This document shows, piece after piece, positions 35,301 to 48,000 of a DNA stretch of 64,000 nucleotides. Below the pieces are notes generated by a model. It was not told the DNA's origin, did no database searches, and worked only from the letters and a program-made list of their open reading frames with translations. How positions within the stretch are numbered: position 1 is the stretch's first letter; every line of letters begins with the position of its first letter. A program made the translations under genes and the position numbers. Where the stretch lies: contig NC_034412.1 of assembly GCF_002078875.1 (NCBI RefSeq), positions 78,606,041 to 78,670,040 of the forward strand, given 5' to 3'. Source of the DNA: Numida meleagris. Taxonomy: Eukaryota; Chordata; Aves; Galliformes; Numididae.

Positions 35301-37030
35301 AATTAGAAACATTTTAACTTCCTAATTTTTAAACCACTATTTCACAATAAATATTAAAACTAACAATTATTATTTTAATTATTAATAGATTAAAATATTT
35401 ATCATTTTATTAATGTTGATAACTATAGTAGTAATAATAATAGTTAGATTTTGTGGAGAATAGTCCATTTTCATGGTATCCTAGGAAAAATTGTAAGATT
35501 GTAGATCCAGCTCTTTATGTGAATCCAGCATATGCACTGCTGGATTCAAAAAATATGATATTGTTCTTTCTTTTACTATTTCTGATGGGATTGAAGTCAA
35601 GAAGATCTTATTCCTGCTGGAGAAGAAAACAGCAATACAATCATGCTGGGTTGTATATTTAATTTTCACCTTTATATCACTTCATCTTTATTTCACTTGA
35701 TGAAAGATGTCATGAGTGAAAAAAACATATTTTTTTTCAAAAGCAATTTGATGTTTATTTTTTAAAGATGATGCTGATTCAACTTTTTTCAGACAGATAA
35801 TCTCCTTCCACTGTTGGCCTAAAAGAAGTCAAAAGTATAAGTGAAATAAACAAACAACTGTCTTGCCAAAATGAATGATATTAGAATAAGTTTTTGGTTG
35901 TGTAAACAGATGTGGGATATGGCCAGTTGTTCTTTTTATTCCTTATCAGTTTAAATATCACACACATGTTTTTGAATTTTCTAATCTTTATCACTAATTC
36001 CAGTGTGTAGAAAAATAAATTGTAATGTTTTATTAGTAACTGTAAAAAATTTAGATGCAGTTGAAGTATTAAGAAGTCATATAGTCTCCTAATGAGAAGA
36101 AATCTGATCAAGTAACTCTAACTAAACTTTAATTCAAATATTTCTTACAGTACAGTTATGGCTGTAAGGAATTAAAGTCCTCCTGAACAAATTAGAAATG
36201 TCTACTCTTCACAGAAAAAAAATCTGTTTTTTGTTTTTGTTTTTGTTTTTTTCCCAAGGAGTGGGTATGTTGTAGGTCCATAAAAATAGTCCATTTTATA
36301 TTGTTTTCAGATTTTTCATACACATAGTCAAATATATGTACATTTATGAAAACAAGACTCTATGTCTAACCTGCTTATTAAATGATAAGTAGATATTGAC
36401 CAGAAAGTAACATTTATTGCATGAAACTATGAGCATATCAGCTGTAGGTGGAACAGATAAATTGTGGTAATAAAAATTAATTAGCTTATTTTAATCTACA
36501 CCATACATATTAACTATCTTCCTCAGTCTTTTACCAAAGACCAGATTGTTAATTTTAATTGTTCCCAGAAATAGCTTCAAAGAGGATGGTGAGAAGACTG
36601 CTATATTTTTCAATTACAGTTCTTGTAGTCCTTGAGACAAGTGGCTTCTATTTGGTAGATTTCTAAGGAAACTGATTTATGTCGCCAGCTTATTTTAGTC
36701 CACTGAGTTTTGGACATAAATTCAAAGATTCTAAGCTCTGCAGACTATTAAAAAAGGAATCAAAATAGTGAGATTGCTTGTAAGAAATCATATTTTATTT
36801 TATACTGTTGCAAGTATACTTAATAATTCTCTATAAAACACTCATGTTAAACACTAGTGATACCTTTGGCCAAAGTTGTTCCCCTATATGGCAGCAAGTA
36901 CATTTGCATATCATGTTGCTAGCACAAAACATCAACAGAAATGAGAAAATGGTGAATTTATTTTGCTGTTGTTTCTTTGCTCATTTCTAAGATTTTCTTG
37001 CCTATTTTTGATGTATTTCTCTCTACCTTA
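29371..37030. other. Unique AT-rich non-coding DNA
   Basis: About 7.7 kb without a recognised gene or dispersed repeat. The longest frame is 126 codons on minus (32530-32910), with no domain. A-rich low-complexity DNA lies near 31220-31275 and a T/G simple stretch near 36230-36255. Confidence 0.65.
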
Positions 37031-37103
37031 CTTTCCTTTCCTTCATTTCCTTCCTTTCCTTCCTTTCCTTCTTTCCTTCCCTCCTGTCCCTTTCCTTCCT
37101 TTC
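37031..37103. repeat. TTTCC/TTCC polypyrimidine tract
   Basis: About 73 bp of mixed TTCC and TTTCC units on the plus strand, interrupted near its 3' end. It gives a spurious FPSFPSF peptide. Confidence 0.92.
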
Positions 37104-39094
37104 TGATGAAGCAGTATGTGCATGATTGTGGAATTTTTTTGGCATTCCATCACTCTCAGGACAGTAAAAGTTCAGAATCCTGAGATTTTCAGCAAGGTGT
37201 TTGGCTTAACCATAATGCTCATTTTTATTTCCTGTTATTTTAACTTTTTTACACTTTTTATCAGGATATATTTTGATTAATGTTACAATACTTATTCATT
37301 GTTTTCACATCTATAACAAAAAGCTATGCAAATCACTATTTTTTTCACTAGTGGGTAAATTAACACCAAGTAAAAACAAATACTGTATGAACATTACAGT
37401 GCAATACAAGTTCAAAAAAAAAAAACATGTTATGTATAACAAATTATTTTTATTATGAAGAATCAGATGATAATGCCAATCTGATAGTATTTAATATGCC
37501 TATCTTTTCATAGTTTATTCTGTAAAATTACAATGGGTTATTTCAACATTGCTACAAGCGCTCATTTTCCAAACAAACCGCATAGCATTTTGCATAGCTT
37601 TAGCTTATGTTAATTAGAAAGTTGAGGATCTAGTCATTAAATTAAAAGCAGAAAGGAGGAAGGATTGTAAAAGAATAATTCTGACTCTACATCCAATTAG
37701 TCAGCCATATCATTCTACAATAATTAAATAAATAAAGGATCTTAAAAAATGAATCTACATAGGTCAACATGACCCTCACTATCTACAGAATATAAAAATA
37801 TAAAATATAGACGAGCTTTTCTTTTGGTGAGCTTGGAAATAGTATTAATTCTTATGTTCCTGCTGCTGTACAATGATGACAGTATTTATGCATGCATTGT
37901 GAAGGGTTGTTGACTAAGTAGCTAAAGTTTGCAGATTTGTTTACAATGAGAAATAAAATTAAGGAGAATAGAAAAAAAAAATCAAAAGAATAACAAACAA
38001 ACAAACAAAAACACCATAAAATCAAAACCAGCCAACCAAATAACTTATTTCATTCTACTCAGTGTTTATTACTTCCTCCTAGAGATAAAGAGGTTAAACT
38101 TGAGAGGAGTAATAGAATCAGTAAACTACTACAGATAGCCTAGTATATCTGTATTTATATGTTTGCATAGAGATGTACATGTATCCTAGCATTTTCAGTT
38201 GTTAATGTTTTGTTTTACACCTACATTACAGAATTACATGACAGACTAAGAATGATCAGAATTTCCATTTCCATAAAGAGGCAAACCTGCTGGAACTGCT
38301 GAGATCTTCAAGTCATTTAAATCCATCTGCATAACCAGTGCAGCTTAGCACTTTTTTGGTGATATAAGTCAGGAATAGAGCTGTAGTTCCAGTTCTTCCC
38401 CTGTGCTTGCTTTTGAAGGATACACAGGGGACATTAAAGCATACTGACACTCATAAGTTTGCACATCACATCTTAAAATGACTAATAGTTTTAAATTATT
38501 ATCGGTCGAGAGACAATACTTAGGAAAACAACATACCTACAGTTTGAAACAGAATTAAAGTGTCAAAAACCATACATAACGTAGATGCCTGAGCTTACTT
38601 ATACGGAGGCAAAATACAGTGGGGGCTGGGGGGCATTTTGCCCTTAACTCCAAATTGTTGCCTTCCTCTTACTAACAGCTGTTTATTTGTCAAAATTATC
38701 TTGTTTCACTGAAAAATAACTGGCACTGCAGAGATAGGTTGAGGATAAAGAGTAGAGTAACAAACTCAGCTGTCAACAGAGCTGAGCATGGAACACACCT
38801 TTACAGAGTAGTAGAGAACCGAAGTCTATCAGCATTATTATCCCAGAGGGGCTGTGTAAAGGTCAGATACATAATACACCATATAAAACTGTGACAGCTA
38901 TATAAAAATGTTAACTGTAACTGTAGTCTTCCCCAATAACTTCAATATATGTTTCAGTAGACTCCTTGCAAGTAAAAAAAAGTAGATAAACAGAAAGACA
39001 ATGAAAATTGTAATTATAAAATAACAGAAATTTAGTACCTTTTAATACTCTCCCTGAATATGAATCTGTTAAAAATGAAAGCAATTAATTGAAA
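37104..39094. other. Unique AT-rich non-coding DNA
   Basis: No gene or dispersed repeat seen. A short (CAAA)n run lies at 37993-38010. Confidence 0.65.
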
Positions 39095-39450
39095 GAGAAG
39101 GCTGTGAGGTGACCTGATAGAAGCCTTTCAGTATCTAAAGGGGAGCTACAGGAAAGAAGGGGAAAAACTCTTTAGCAGGGTTCATGGTGATAGAACAAGG
39201 GGAAATGGCTTCAAGCTCAGGGAGGGTAGATTTAGATTATATATAAGGAAAAATTCTTTTTGAATGAGGGTGGTGGGGAACTGGAACTGGTTACCTAGTG
39301 CTGTGGTTGATGGAGACTTCCAAGGTGAGGCTGGATAAGGCCCTGGGTAACCTGATCTTGCTGTGGTGCCCCTGTTCATTGCAGGAGAGCTGAACTAGAT
39401 GGCCTTCAGAGGTCCCTTCCAACTCTAAGGATTCTGTGATTCTATGATTC
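39095..39450 (+). mobile_element. CR1 copy, 3' end
   Basis: Plus-strand CR1 starting GAGGTGACCTGATAGAAGCC and ending in GGTCCCTTCCAACTCTAAGG with octamers ATTCTGTGATTCTATGATTC. Closely parallel to the last 350 bp of the copy at 59518-60570, so probably the same subfamily. Confidence 0.93.
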
Positions 39451-39724
39451 TACAAAATGTCCAGAATTAATTAGTTGTGCTAACATTATCACTAGATAGG
39501 AATTTAGAGATATCTAAAGAAAAAAAAAAAAGTATGAATATACGAAATACTTAAAATTAGACATAATATAAATATAATATAAATAAAAATTAGACAGGTT
39601 TTTAAAGTGCTATGAGCTTTCATGGACTAATATATTATTTAATAGAAAATGTAATTGCACTTTATTTTAAACTTCAACAATTCTTGAAGATTGTCTACCT
39701 CCACTGAAGTGACTTTTTCCCCTT
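39451..39724. other. Unique AT-rich DNA between CR1 copies
   Basis: Short AT-rich segment with a simple ATAATATAAAT stretch near 39565-39590. Confidence 0.65.
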
Positions 39725-39977
39725 CTACTTGGCTCACGTGAGACACCACCTATAGTACTGAATCCAGATCTGGGGCTCTCAACATAAGAAAGATAGGGAC
39801 CTGTTGGAGAGGAGGGCCAGGGAGGTGATCAGAAGGCTGGAACAACTCTCTTATGAAGACAAGCTGAGAGAGTGGGGGTTGTTCAGAAAGGTTCCAGAGA
39901 CATTCCAGAACCAGAATGGGGCCTACAGGAAAGATGGAGAGGCAATCCATATCAGGGAATGCAGTGGTAATAAAAGA
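39725..39977 (+). mobile_element. CR1 fragment, ORF2 end, lacking its 3' tail
   Basis: Plus-strand CR1: GTGAGACACCACCTATAGTA (block for RPHL..), GGAGAGGAGGGCCAGGGAGG, GACAAGCTGAGAGAGTGGGG, then GGGGCCTACAGGAAAGATGG and TATCAGGGAATGCAGTGG. It stops where the next, opposite CR1 begins, so its own 3' end is missing. Confidence 0.85.
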
Positions 39978-40331
39978 AGTACCCTACAATTGGTCACACA
40001 GGTAGGCATCCAGATGGATCTAGAATATCTCCATAGAAGGAGACTCCGTAATCTCTCTGGGCAACCTGTTCCAGTGCTCTGTCACTCTTATCATAAAGAG
40101 GTTCTTCCACATGTTAGTACGGAACCTCTTATTTTCATGTTTTAGGCCATTACTCCTTTTCCTATCACTGCACACCACCAAGAAGAGCCTGACCTCATCC
40201 ATTTGCCTCCCACCTCTCTTCACATATTTATAAACGTTAATCAGATCCCCCTTCGGTCTTCTTTTCTTCAAGCTGAAAAGTCCAAGATTACTCAGCCTTT
40301 CTTCATATGGGAGATGCTCCAGGCCCTTAAT
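39978..40331 (-). mobile_element. CR1 fragment, 3' UTR and ORF2 end, opposite strand
   Basis: Minus-strand CR1 beginning ACCCTACAATTGGTCACACA, a region near the CR1 3' end that is shared with the copy at 23025. It runs to GGGAGATGCTCCAGGCCCTT. The minus-strand peptide has CSDRKRSNGLKHENKRFRT and WNRLPREITESPSMEIF (40020-40271). The terminal octamers are absent, so this copy also lost its end where it meets the plus-strand copy. Confidence 0.88.
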
Positions 40332-43300
40332 AATATACAGTTTTCTTTCAGAATGAAATGTCTTTCAAAAAAAAATTGCTAATGCATTTTGTCTCAACCT
40401 GCATTCTTTTATCTAGTATTGTATTTTTTCCTTAAAGAAGCAGTTTTGAGTTATATATTGCCTATTAATTTTGAAGTAGTAACAAAGACAAATATAATTG
40501 TCTAGTAGATATGCAATATTAAACCAATATGATGCTGTGTGGGACATCTACACTATCTATATGACCAGTTGTTGTCTTAGTACCCACCTAACTTTACATT
40601 TTCCACATCACTGATATTTTTTCCTATAACCTACTAATAAAATGCAAACTTTATTATTTGTTTTTTTGTTGCTACTTTTGCAGAAAGAATAGCATCATTT
40701 GACATGAATAACATTTGAATAATAGGCCCTTGACATTTGAATAACAGTTGGCAGATTGTAAAGCACAATTGGAACTTGGTCTTTTATGTATTTAAGCACC
40801 TGCTTAGTGCATTAATTTCATTTGTACAGTGTCTACAAGACATGATGAAGTTTAATTGTTGTTCATTCAGCTTTCAGAATAGTGAATTTTCTTCAGTCCT
40901 ATGCATTCTGGTTGTGCATTAGGACCTTTTATGCATTTTTTTGTGTGTATGGGAAGTAATTGCAGGTTTATTTTATTATTATTACTTTTAATGTAGCAAG
41001 CAGATGTCCTTAAACTAAAGAAGAATACTCCAAATTCGAAGAGTGGGATTCCTTAATTCCACAAGAAGCTACATTGCATTTGAACAATGCTATGACATCA
41101 TAATTAATAGCATCAGTCAGAAAAGTAAAAATACTTTTTCCTGGGAATTGAGTGGGTGTAAAAAAAGCAAAACTTCTGGATGCAAAGTTCTCATTTAGAA
41201 GTTTGTCAGGGTAATTGGTAGTTCTGCCAACAAAATACCTACCCTGGTTGATAATAACTTTCTGCTTCTCATTAGCCAAATGACTTTCAGGTCATATGTC
41301 ACATCTCTGACAATAAAGGCATTTTCATGCTTAATTGTTTAAATCAACATGTAATTAATGCCTGGTAGTAGAATTATGATTCTATGCAGAAATAGTATTT
41401 TAATGAAATGGACAAATTGCCTTGTTATGCAGTATGTAATAAAAATATTTGTATGTAATACTTTTTTTCTATTTTTCTTTTTAAACAGCACAAAATAAAC
41501 AATGTTTTTGTTTTACATGTGAAAGAATAAAGCTCTTCTGGGAATTACAGAAATGTTTTTTAACAACTTTGATAAGGTTTAAGGGAGTTAACATATCACT
41601 TACCTAAAAGAATACAAAATGTTAAGGAATGTCATCCACAAAAAATGAGCAGTACAGATACATAATCAAAATTTTTCAATTAAAATCTTTGCATAAAGTA
41701 AACATTGTCCTTTATAGCTTGTTAAGTGTCAGATTTGTTATTTTGTGATTTTTTTTGTTTTGTTTTACAAATTTTGCAATGGTATTGACAGAGTAAAAGA
41801 AGGAAAAAAAATGGTTTTGTAGTTAAAAGTATTTACTTAATTTATTTTTCTTGTTTCCAACTTGCAATTCCTCTCTTTTCTTTTCACTCAGTTTAATTAA
41901 TGAGAAAATTTCAGTGAAGTTGGACATGGGACTCAATCATGATTCTATAGAATTATGTGAGTTTTGAATGTGGTTCAATGGAATTTTATCCAAAGTAAAA
42001 TCTGTGTCATAATTTTAACTTGCTCTGTTTTAATTCTTTATGGACTCTATGTGTTGCAGCTGGTTGAAGTTAGGAGAAAAAGTAATTAATTTCAAATTAC
42101 TTTATGAGTCTAATTATCCTTTACAGTAAGAAGGTCTTTTTTATTTATCTGGCACATCATAGAAAGAATTTGAGAAGAAATTCTAATAACTTCAGAGCAC
42201 AAATTTCTATCTTTTATAATCTTATAAAACAATCTATTCCTTAATGAAATCTTCAAGCTTACAGAGAGCTGGAATACACAATGGGGTAAAATAAAACTGC
42301 TCATGTTTTTATAATGAAATACTATATAATGAAGTTTAATATTAAAAGAAATATGAACATGTTAGGAAGATGGAAAATTTACCATGAATTCAGTGGGCCT
42401 GTAATAACAGTTTTAATACATATAAGGTCTAAACTGTGCTTTACAAAAATAATTACAAGACTTTGCATTCATGATTTCTTGTTCACAGTTTATCACTTTT
42501 AGCTACTGCAATCAGAAGGAATAAGCAGCAGGATAGCTGCTGAAAAAAGTGAATGTATACATTATCAAGCAAAAATGAGTGCAGAAAATTTTTGTGTTAC
42601 TAATCACAAGTTCTATTATAAGGTAATTAGTTGAAAAGGACTTCTGAAACGTGAAATATATCAATAATAAAGAGAATTGAATTTGTTGCTGGATGATGGC
42701 CCACTCATTTCCGTGAATTGCTCTGAACTAATCTTTGAAAATCTAGCACTTCTGGTTGACTTCATGGCTTCGTGGCATGACTTCATTCATTCACTGAATG
42801 TATTCATTCATTCACGTTCAGTAAACAGACTTTTACTAATAATTTACAAATTTTGTCATGGCATGGAAAATATCTTACCTCATGTGAAAGTAGATATATA
42901 ACATATGAAATGAATCTTACCATTTTTTAGTTATACCCAACAGAACAGGACAGCAAGATTGAATTTGTATGGAGAAGGTTCTGATTTTAGACAGTATTGT
43001 GGATTTTATAAAAAGTCAAATAAAGCTTTACATCACCAGATGTGAAATTTCCTGTACCAAATGAAAACTCTGTGATTTGAACTTTTTTTTCATCTAACTT
43101 ACACATAAATTGTCTTTCTTTTTCTACTTACTTTCTCCTAGAAATTTTTCGCCATGTTTATATATGATTGTCTGTTAATATAATTAAACAATTAGGATAA
43201 AAAAAATCTATCTACATAACAGGTAATGAGTACTGAAAAATATCTAGAAGTCAAAAAGGACAAGTAATAACTAATTAAGCTTGAATTTTCATATGGAAAA

Positions 43301-43477
43301 AGGTGAAGAACAGGTGAAAAAACTCTTTAAGTGTAGTTGATGAGATTAAACTCAGTTTTCTTGTGTGTTATCTTTACATAGTTGGCATTTATAATATATA
43401 GGAAAAAAAGCCACCAATGTGATTGAAGAACAAAAGAAATGCTTCACTCTGTGACATAAGTCCTAGATATATATTTT
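40332..43477. other. Unique AT-rich non-coding DNA
   Basis: No gene or dispersed repeat recognised. Confidence 0.65.
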
Positions 43478-43508
43478 GGTCCTTTCCGACTTCATCCATT
43501 CTGTGATA
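43478..43508 (+). mobile_element. Possible CR1 3' tail remnant
   Basis: GGTCCTTTCCGACTTCATCC followed by ATTCTGTGAT matches the CR1 terminal region (GGTCCCTTCCAACTC..ATTCTGTGATT) with few mismatches, over only about 30 bp. Confidence 0.5.
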
Positions 43509-46500
43509 TTGATCTTATCATTATTTTAATTTTTTAAATTATTTAATTAGAGTACTATGTCGATAGTATTAAAATCTTCACATATTAAACTACTGAGAAT
43601 ATTAATAAATGTAAAACTGGATTGAAGAATTATATCCAAAATAATCTTTCCATTTCCAAAACAAAAAAATCATAATTTTAATGACATCACCCCAAAATTG
43701 ATATATTCTTAGAAGTTAATAATTTGCTTTTATTTTGTGGGGTTTATATTCATTCAGTCTCCTTGAGTCAAATGTATGCGCTGAAAGTCACATGAAATGT
43801 GTGAACATATAGACAAGTGAACAAATAAAACAATAGGCAAGTGAAATGTTGCATATCAGTCCAAGACAAGAAAGAAAATATTTTAGCCTAGAATGTTGTC
43901 TCTGGTAGAAATTTATGAGACCAAACTCTATCAGTTCTATGATTACCTTACCACTGCAAATGAAGAAATTGGTCATTACTACTAATGTTACCTAGGTGCA
44001 ACAGTCTAATCTGTTTCATTATTATTACTTTCTTATTATTGTACATAGAGACATATTTAATAACATACTCTTCTGATATAGAGGATTCCTTACATTATGA
44101 AAAATATTTTTATTTTATGTTTTAAAAACACTTGGTATAAATTACATTAAAATAAAAACTATCTTTCTTATCTGAATTCTTATTTATAAATTTTAAAGCC
44201 TAATGACCAGTATTTGCTAGGTTTTTTTTCAAAGTAAATTTTATCACAGTCATATAATAAACCACAAAAATTTATAATTTCCAAGGTTAGAAGGTATGGC
44301 TTGATTTAAGCACAGACAGTTGTTTTATATCTCTCTGGTAATAAGGTTGTGCAGGATTCAGAGTAAATATTAATTATTCATGGAACAATAAGTTTTAATT
44401 AGTACTCTTGTAGAGGCCCATATGGTTTCAAACATCGCTAGTTTAATAATGTAAACTATTTGAAAGATGATACTGTGAACGTTTGAAGAGCTTTTCTGAT
44501 GACAATAAAGGTTATGAAGAAAAAAACTATTTCTTTGTATGCAAAAAAAAAAATATACATATATATAAACACTCTTTTATTTAAATCCTGATTCTGCACT
44601 CCATTATTTCTGTGATCCAGAATAAATTGCATGAGAAAAAAGTTTTGCCTGCGCAAAAATAACCCGACTGAAAACAGATTTTTTTTTCCTCTTCTGTTGA
44701 TCACAGTGATCTTATACTTTGCTAAAACTGACTGCTATCACAGTGCTACAGAGTACTTATTCACTTGTTAGATACTTTAGTTTTGCATTTGTTTCAGTTG
44801 AAGTCTAATATTAAGCTAATATTAATTACATTCAAATTACTAAGCTTCATAGATATTAGCATCTTCTGTGATGGCTTTCTGTTCCTCCCTCATTCCTCCT
44901 CCGAAATTTTAGACAAAAAAAAAGAGAAAGAGGAAATATTTATAGAAGTAAAAGAAAACAAAGTTCCATTTGTAATAGTTCAGAAAGTTTTAAACTTGAA
45001 GGACTTTCAAATGATTTTGAGCAAGGGAGATTGGAGATTATGCTATCAATGGGAAAGGCTAACAGCTAGAAATGGATGTATAACAGAATGACTCTATGTG
45101 AGCTAAAGTGCTATAACAGGCATGTTCTGGCAATGGTTTGATAAGACACAATAACAAATGCATTGGCTCAAGGGTACCAGATCAAAACTATAAGCAATCA
45201 GAAAAGACAAACCAATGATCGTGGCAAAAATTTCTGTATGAGTTCATGTTTTTTCAGAAAAGTACTGAACAGTAACACTTGTGTTTGCATAATATCTACT
45301 GTAGCCATGTACATGAGAACTTTTCTCATGGCTTTCCACTGGTCTCAATTCCTTCCTTTGCTAAACTGCTGTGCTGTATTGTGGAAGACATTTTATGTGA
45401 GGAATTAGTGGTCTTGGGCAAGCCATGTTTTCTTCAGGGAACCTTGCACTAATGGTTTCAGAAGCCCATATATTAGCAAAAGTGACAGCAGCAGTATAAC
45501 ACCATGACATAATGCAGTGTGCTGGAATACTTTGGATAGGTGTTGAACCTGGATACAGTTCCCAGGTATGTGTGGCTGGACATGCTCTGGTGAACATTCG
45601 GAGACAGACAGATAGCATTTCTTCCTGTCGAGATTTAATATATAGTTCTGTTTTTACAACAGATACAAGGACACATGATATGGAGTGAACCCCTCTACAA
45701 AGAGAATTAATACAGTGTACTGTGGCCGTCTATTGGAGGTCCATGCTGCATGATAGCAGAGGCCCCAGAGTCTGAAGAGATTTCAGTTTCACTCTCTATC
45801 TGTATTTCTCTCTCTATTCCTACCATATCATTAAAGCAATCTTATTACATTATTTTCTGTTGTACCTTTTGTATTTAGAAAGAACACTGCACCTCCCTCT
45901 GTGCAGAATATGTACCTAAATTTCTTTCTCACTTTTACGAAAATGTTTATTATAGACTTTCTCATTTCCTTTAGACAGATTATATAATGAGATCTAGCTA
46001 CTTGGGTAACAGGATGCTGTCCACAAAGTGTTGGATAGAATCATGTCTTCATCTGAGAAGCATCTATCATATGAACAACTATATATTCCTCTGACACAAC
46101 ACTCACAGTTAAAATATGGGCAAAAGGTAGCACTCATTATTCCAGTTGAAGTTGTAGTAATGCAGAAAAGCATAATAAAAAAAAAATGATTAAAATTATT
46201 ATGCAGAATCCTTCCACTGTTTGGGTCCTCAAATTAACAATTAATTTCAGCCTTCTGAAAAAAAAAGAGGAGGGTTTATCACAAGGCCTTCTTAGATAAT
46301 CAGTAGGTAAATTCCTGTTGTCATTAATAACATTTTGAATGTGATGAAATGTTTATCTGCTGTCACATAAAGAGTATTTCATCAGAGATCTCCAGAAATA
46401 ACACTTTGTCCAGGTTGAAGGTGTGCAGTTCTGCAGTGTTACCTACATGAATCTCTACTGTTCATTTCTGTTTTTCTCATGAGCAAAGTGGTTCTGTGCA

Positions 46501-47554
46501 AGGTGCAGTCAGTCTGTCGGGCCATTAGCAAACTCCATCAAAATAACCAACATCCAATGAATTATTTCCAAGTTAAAGGCAAACTGTTGATGGAAAAGCT
46601 TAATGGATTTTAAAACAAGTAGTATTTCTTATTCCTAGTCCTCATATGCTTAAATCCAAATCATGGATCATCTATAAGTTCTGGATACATGATGTGATTA
46701 TTATCTAAATAGTCTACAAATGAATGGTGGCAGGCCAGATACAGCTGCTTTCTGTAACAACTGTTCACCTTATGTATGAAATGAAGGAGAAGCAGGAATT
46801 TTCAGCCCAAATTCTATTTTTTCATGAACTGCCAGTGGCTAGCCACAGGAAAAACAATCATCAAACTGAAAGATTCCTGGAATATATTATGAGACCTCCA
46901 AGGCTTTTGCCTAGGTAAAGTTCTTGATATATGATCATGCTAAGTTAGCAGTAATTCTGGCAATCCAGGCATGTAAATGTACCTTGAATTACCTTCAAAA
47001 GTCAGCATGCATAGACAGACTCTCCAAGAAAAAGTGGTGTCATAGTGTTTTTACCAGATGACCTAGATAAGGACTATTTTACAACTGGGAAAGCTTCACC
47101 CAGTTTCTCAGTCCTTTTTCTGACTGTCTTAGAAAATTGGTGCTTTTCTCAAGTAGCTATCAAGTAGAAATGTCTTTTCTGTACCTTATTATACAAATAC
47201 TCAGGTCATGTGATATGACAGTACAATTTTATGCCATTTAATAATTAAAGAATTTCTATTTTGTTACATAACCCCATCCTATTCAGCTAGCAGTATTGGT
47301 TACATTTTACAGTAATTTTATATGACATAGTAAAGATTCTAAATATATTGTGTCAAGTACCCTACCTACATGCTTGAATTTAGGCAAATGCTAAAGTGCT
47401 TTGCAAGTTCTTGGCATAAATTACTACATAAGATGCAGACATTGAAGAACCATTTTTTTTCCAAGATATATTCTCTTAAAATATTCCCTTTCTTACGTCT
47501 TCTATGTGATGCATGATAAGTTTGAAAAATGTTCAAACTGAAAAACAAAGTACA
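43509..47554. other. Unique AT-rich non-coding DNA
   Basis: No supported gene. A 108-codon plus frame (44765-45091) has a Lys/Glu-rich middle but no recognised domain and no splice context. Confidence 0.62.
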
Positions 47555-47602
47555 CTTCCCCTTCCCCTTTCCCTTCCCTTTTCCCTTTTCCCTTTCTTTC
47601 CC
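47555..47602. repeat. CCCTT polypyrimidine tract
   Basis: About 48 bp of TTCCC/TTTCCC units, pyrimidines on the plus strand as in the tracts at 28.7 and 37.0 kb. Confidence 0.92.
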
Positions 47603-47724
47603 ATAAGAATCATGTGATTAGGTTCCACTCATTTGTTAGGCAGTTGAAAATAGCCTGTAAAATTGTATTTTCATAAAATGTAGGATTCAGTAGCAAAGAC
47701 TGCAAGGTTCTCTTTGTGATAGGA

Positions 47725-48000
47725 AACCATGAGCCATCTTGTGCTGTGCCTGCAGGGGAGGAATGGTGCCTTCGAGGACTGCTGGCTGTGGGTAAGCCAT
47801 ACTGGGATGGAAGCATGCCCAAGGGACTGTGGCCCATGGCAACTCACATTGGAGCAGTAATATGCAAGGAGAAATAAAGAAAACAAGTAAGAAGTGAGAA
47901 GCATCAGAAAGAAACTGCTGTGCTCTGACCTCAACTTCTGCCACATCTGTCTCCTCACCAAGGTAGCTGGAGAGGGCTGACTACTACTGGTGAAAAGAAT
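47725..48000 (+). repeat. Decayed interspersed repeat, probably LTR/ERV-derived
   Basis: A GC-richer segment with words such as TTCGAGGACTGCTGGCTGTG, GGGACTGTGGCCC and CACATTGGAGCAG. It aligns in pieces with the segment at 53460-53830 (GGACTGC...TGTGG..AAG.CCA..CTGG). The pattern is familiar to me from degenerate avian LTR-associated repeats, but I cannot assign a family or ends. Minus-strand frames of 75-123 codons across it are shadows. Confidence 0.4.

Noticed and set aside
41930..41960. CAATCATGATTCTATAGAATT looked like a CR1 octamer tail
   Set aside because: No adjacent CR1 3' UTR sequence; likely chance.
44765..45091. 108-codon plus-strand frame with a Lys/Glu-rich middle
   Set aside because: No recognised domain and no promoter or splice evidence; the KKKEKEE part comes from an A-rich run.
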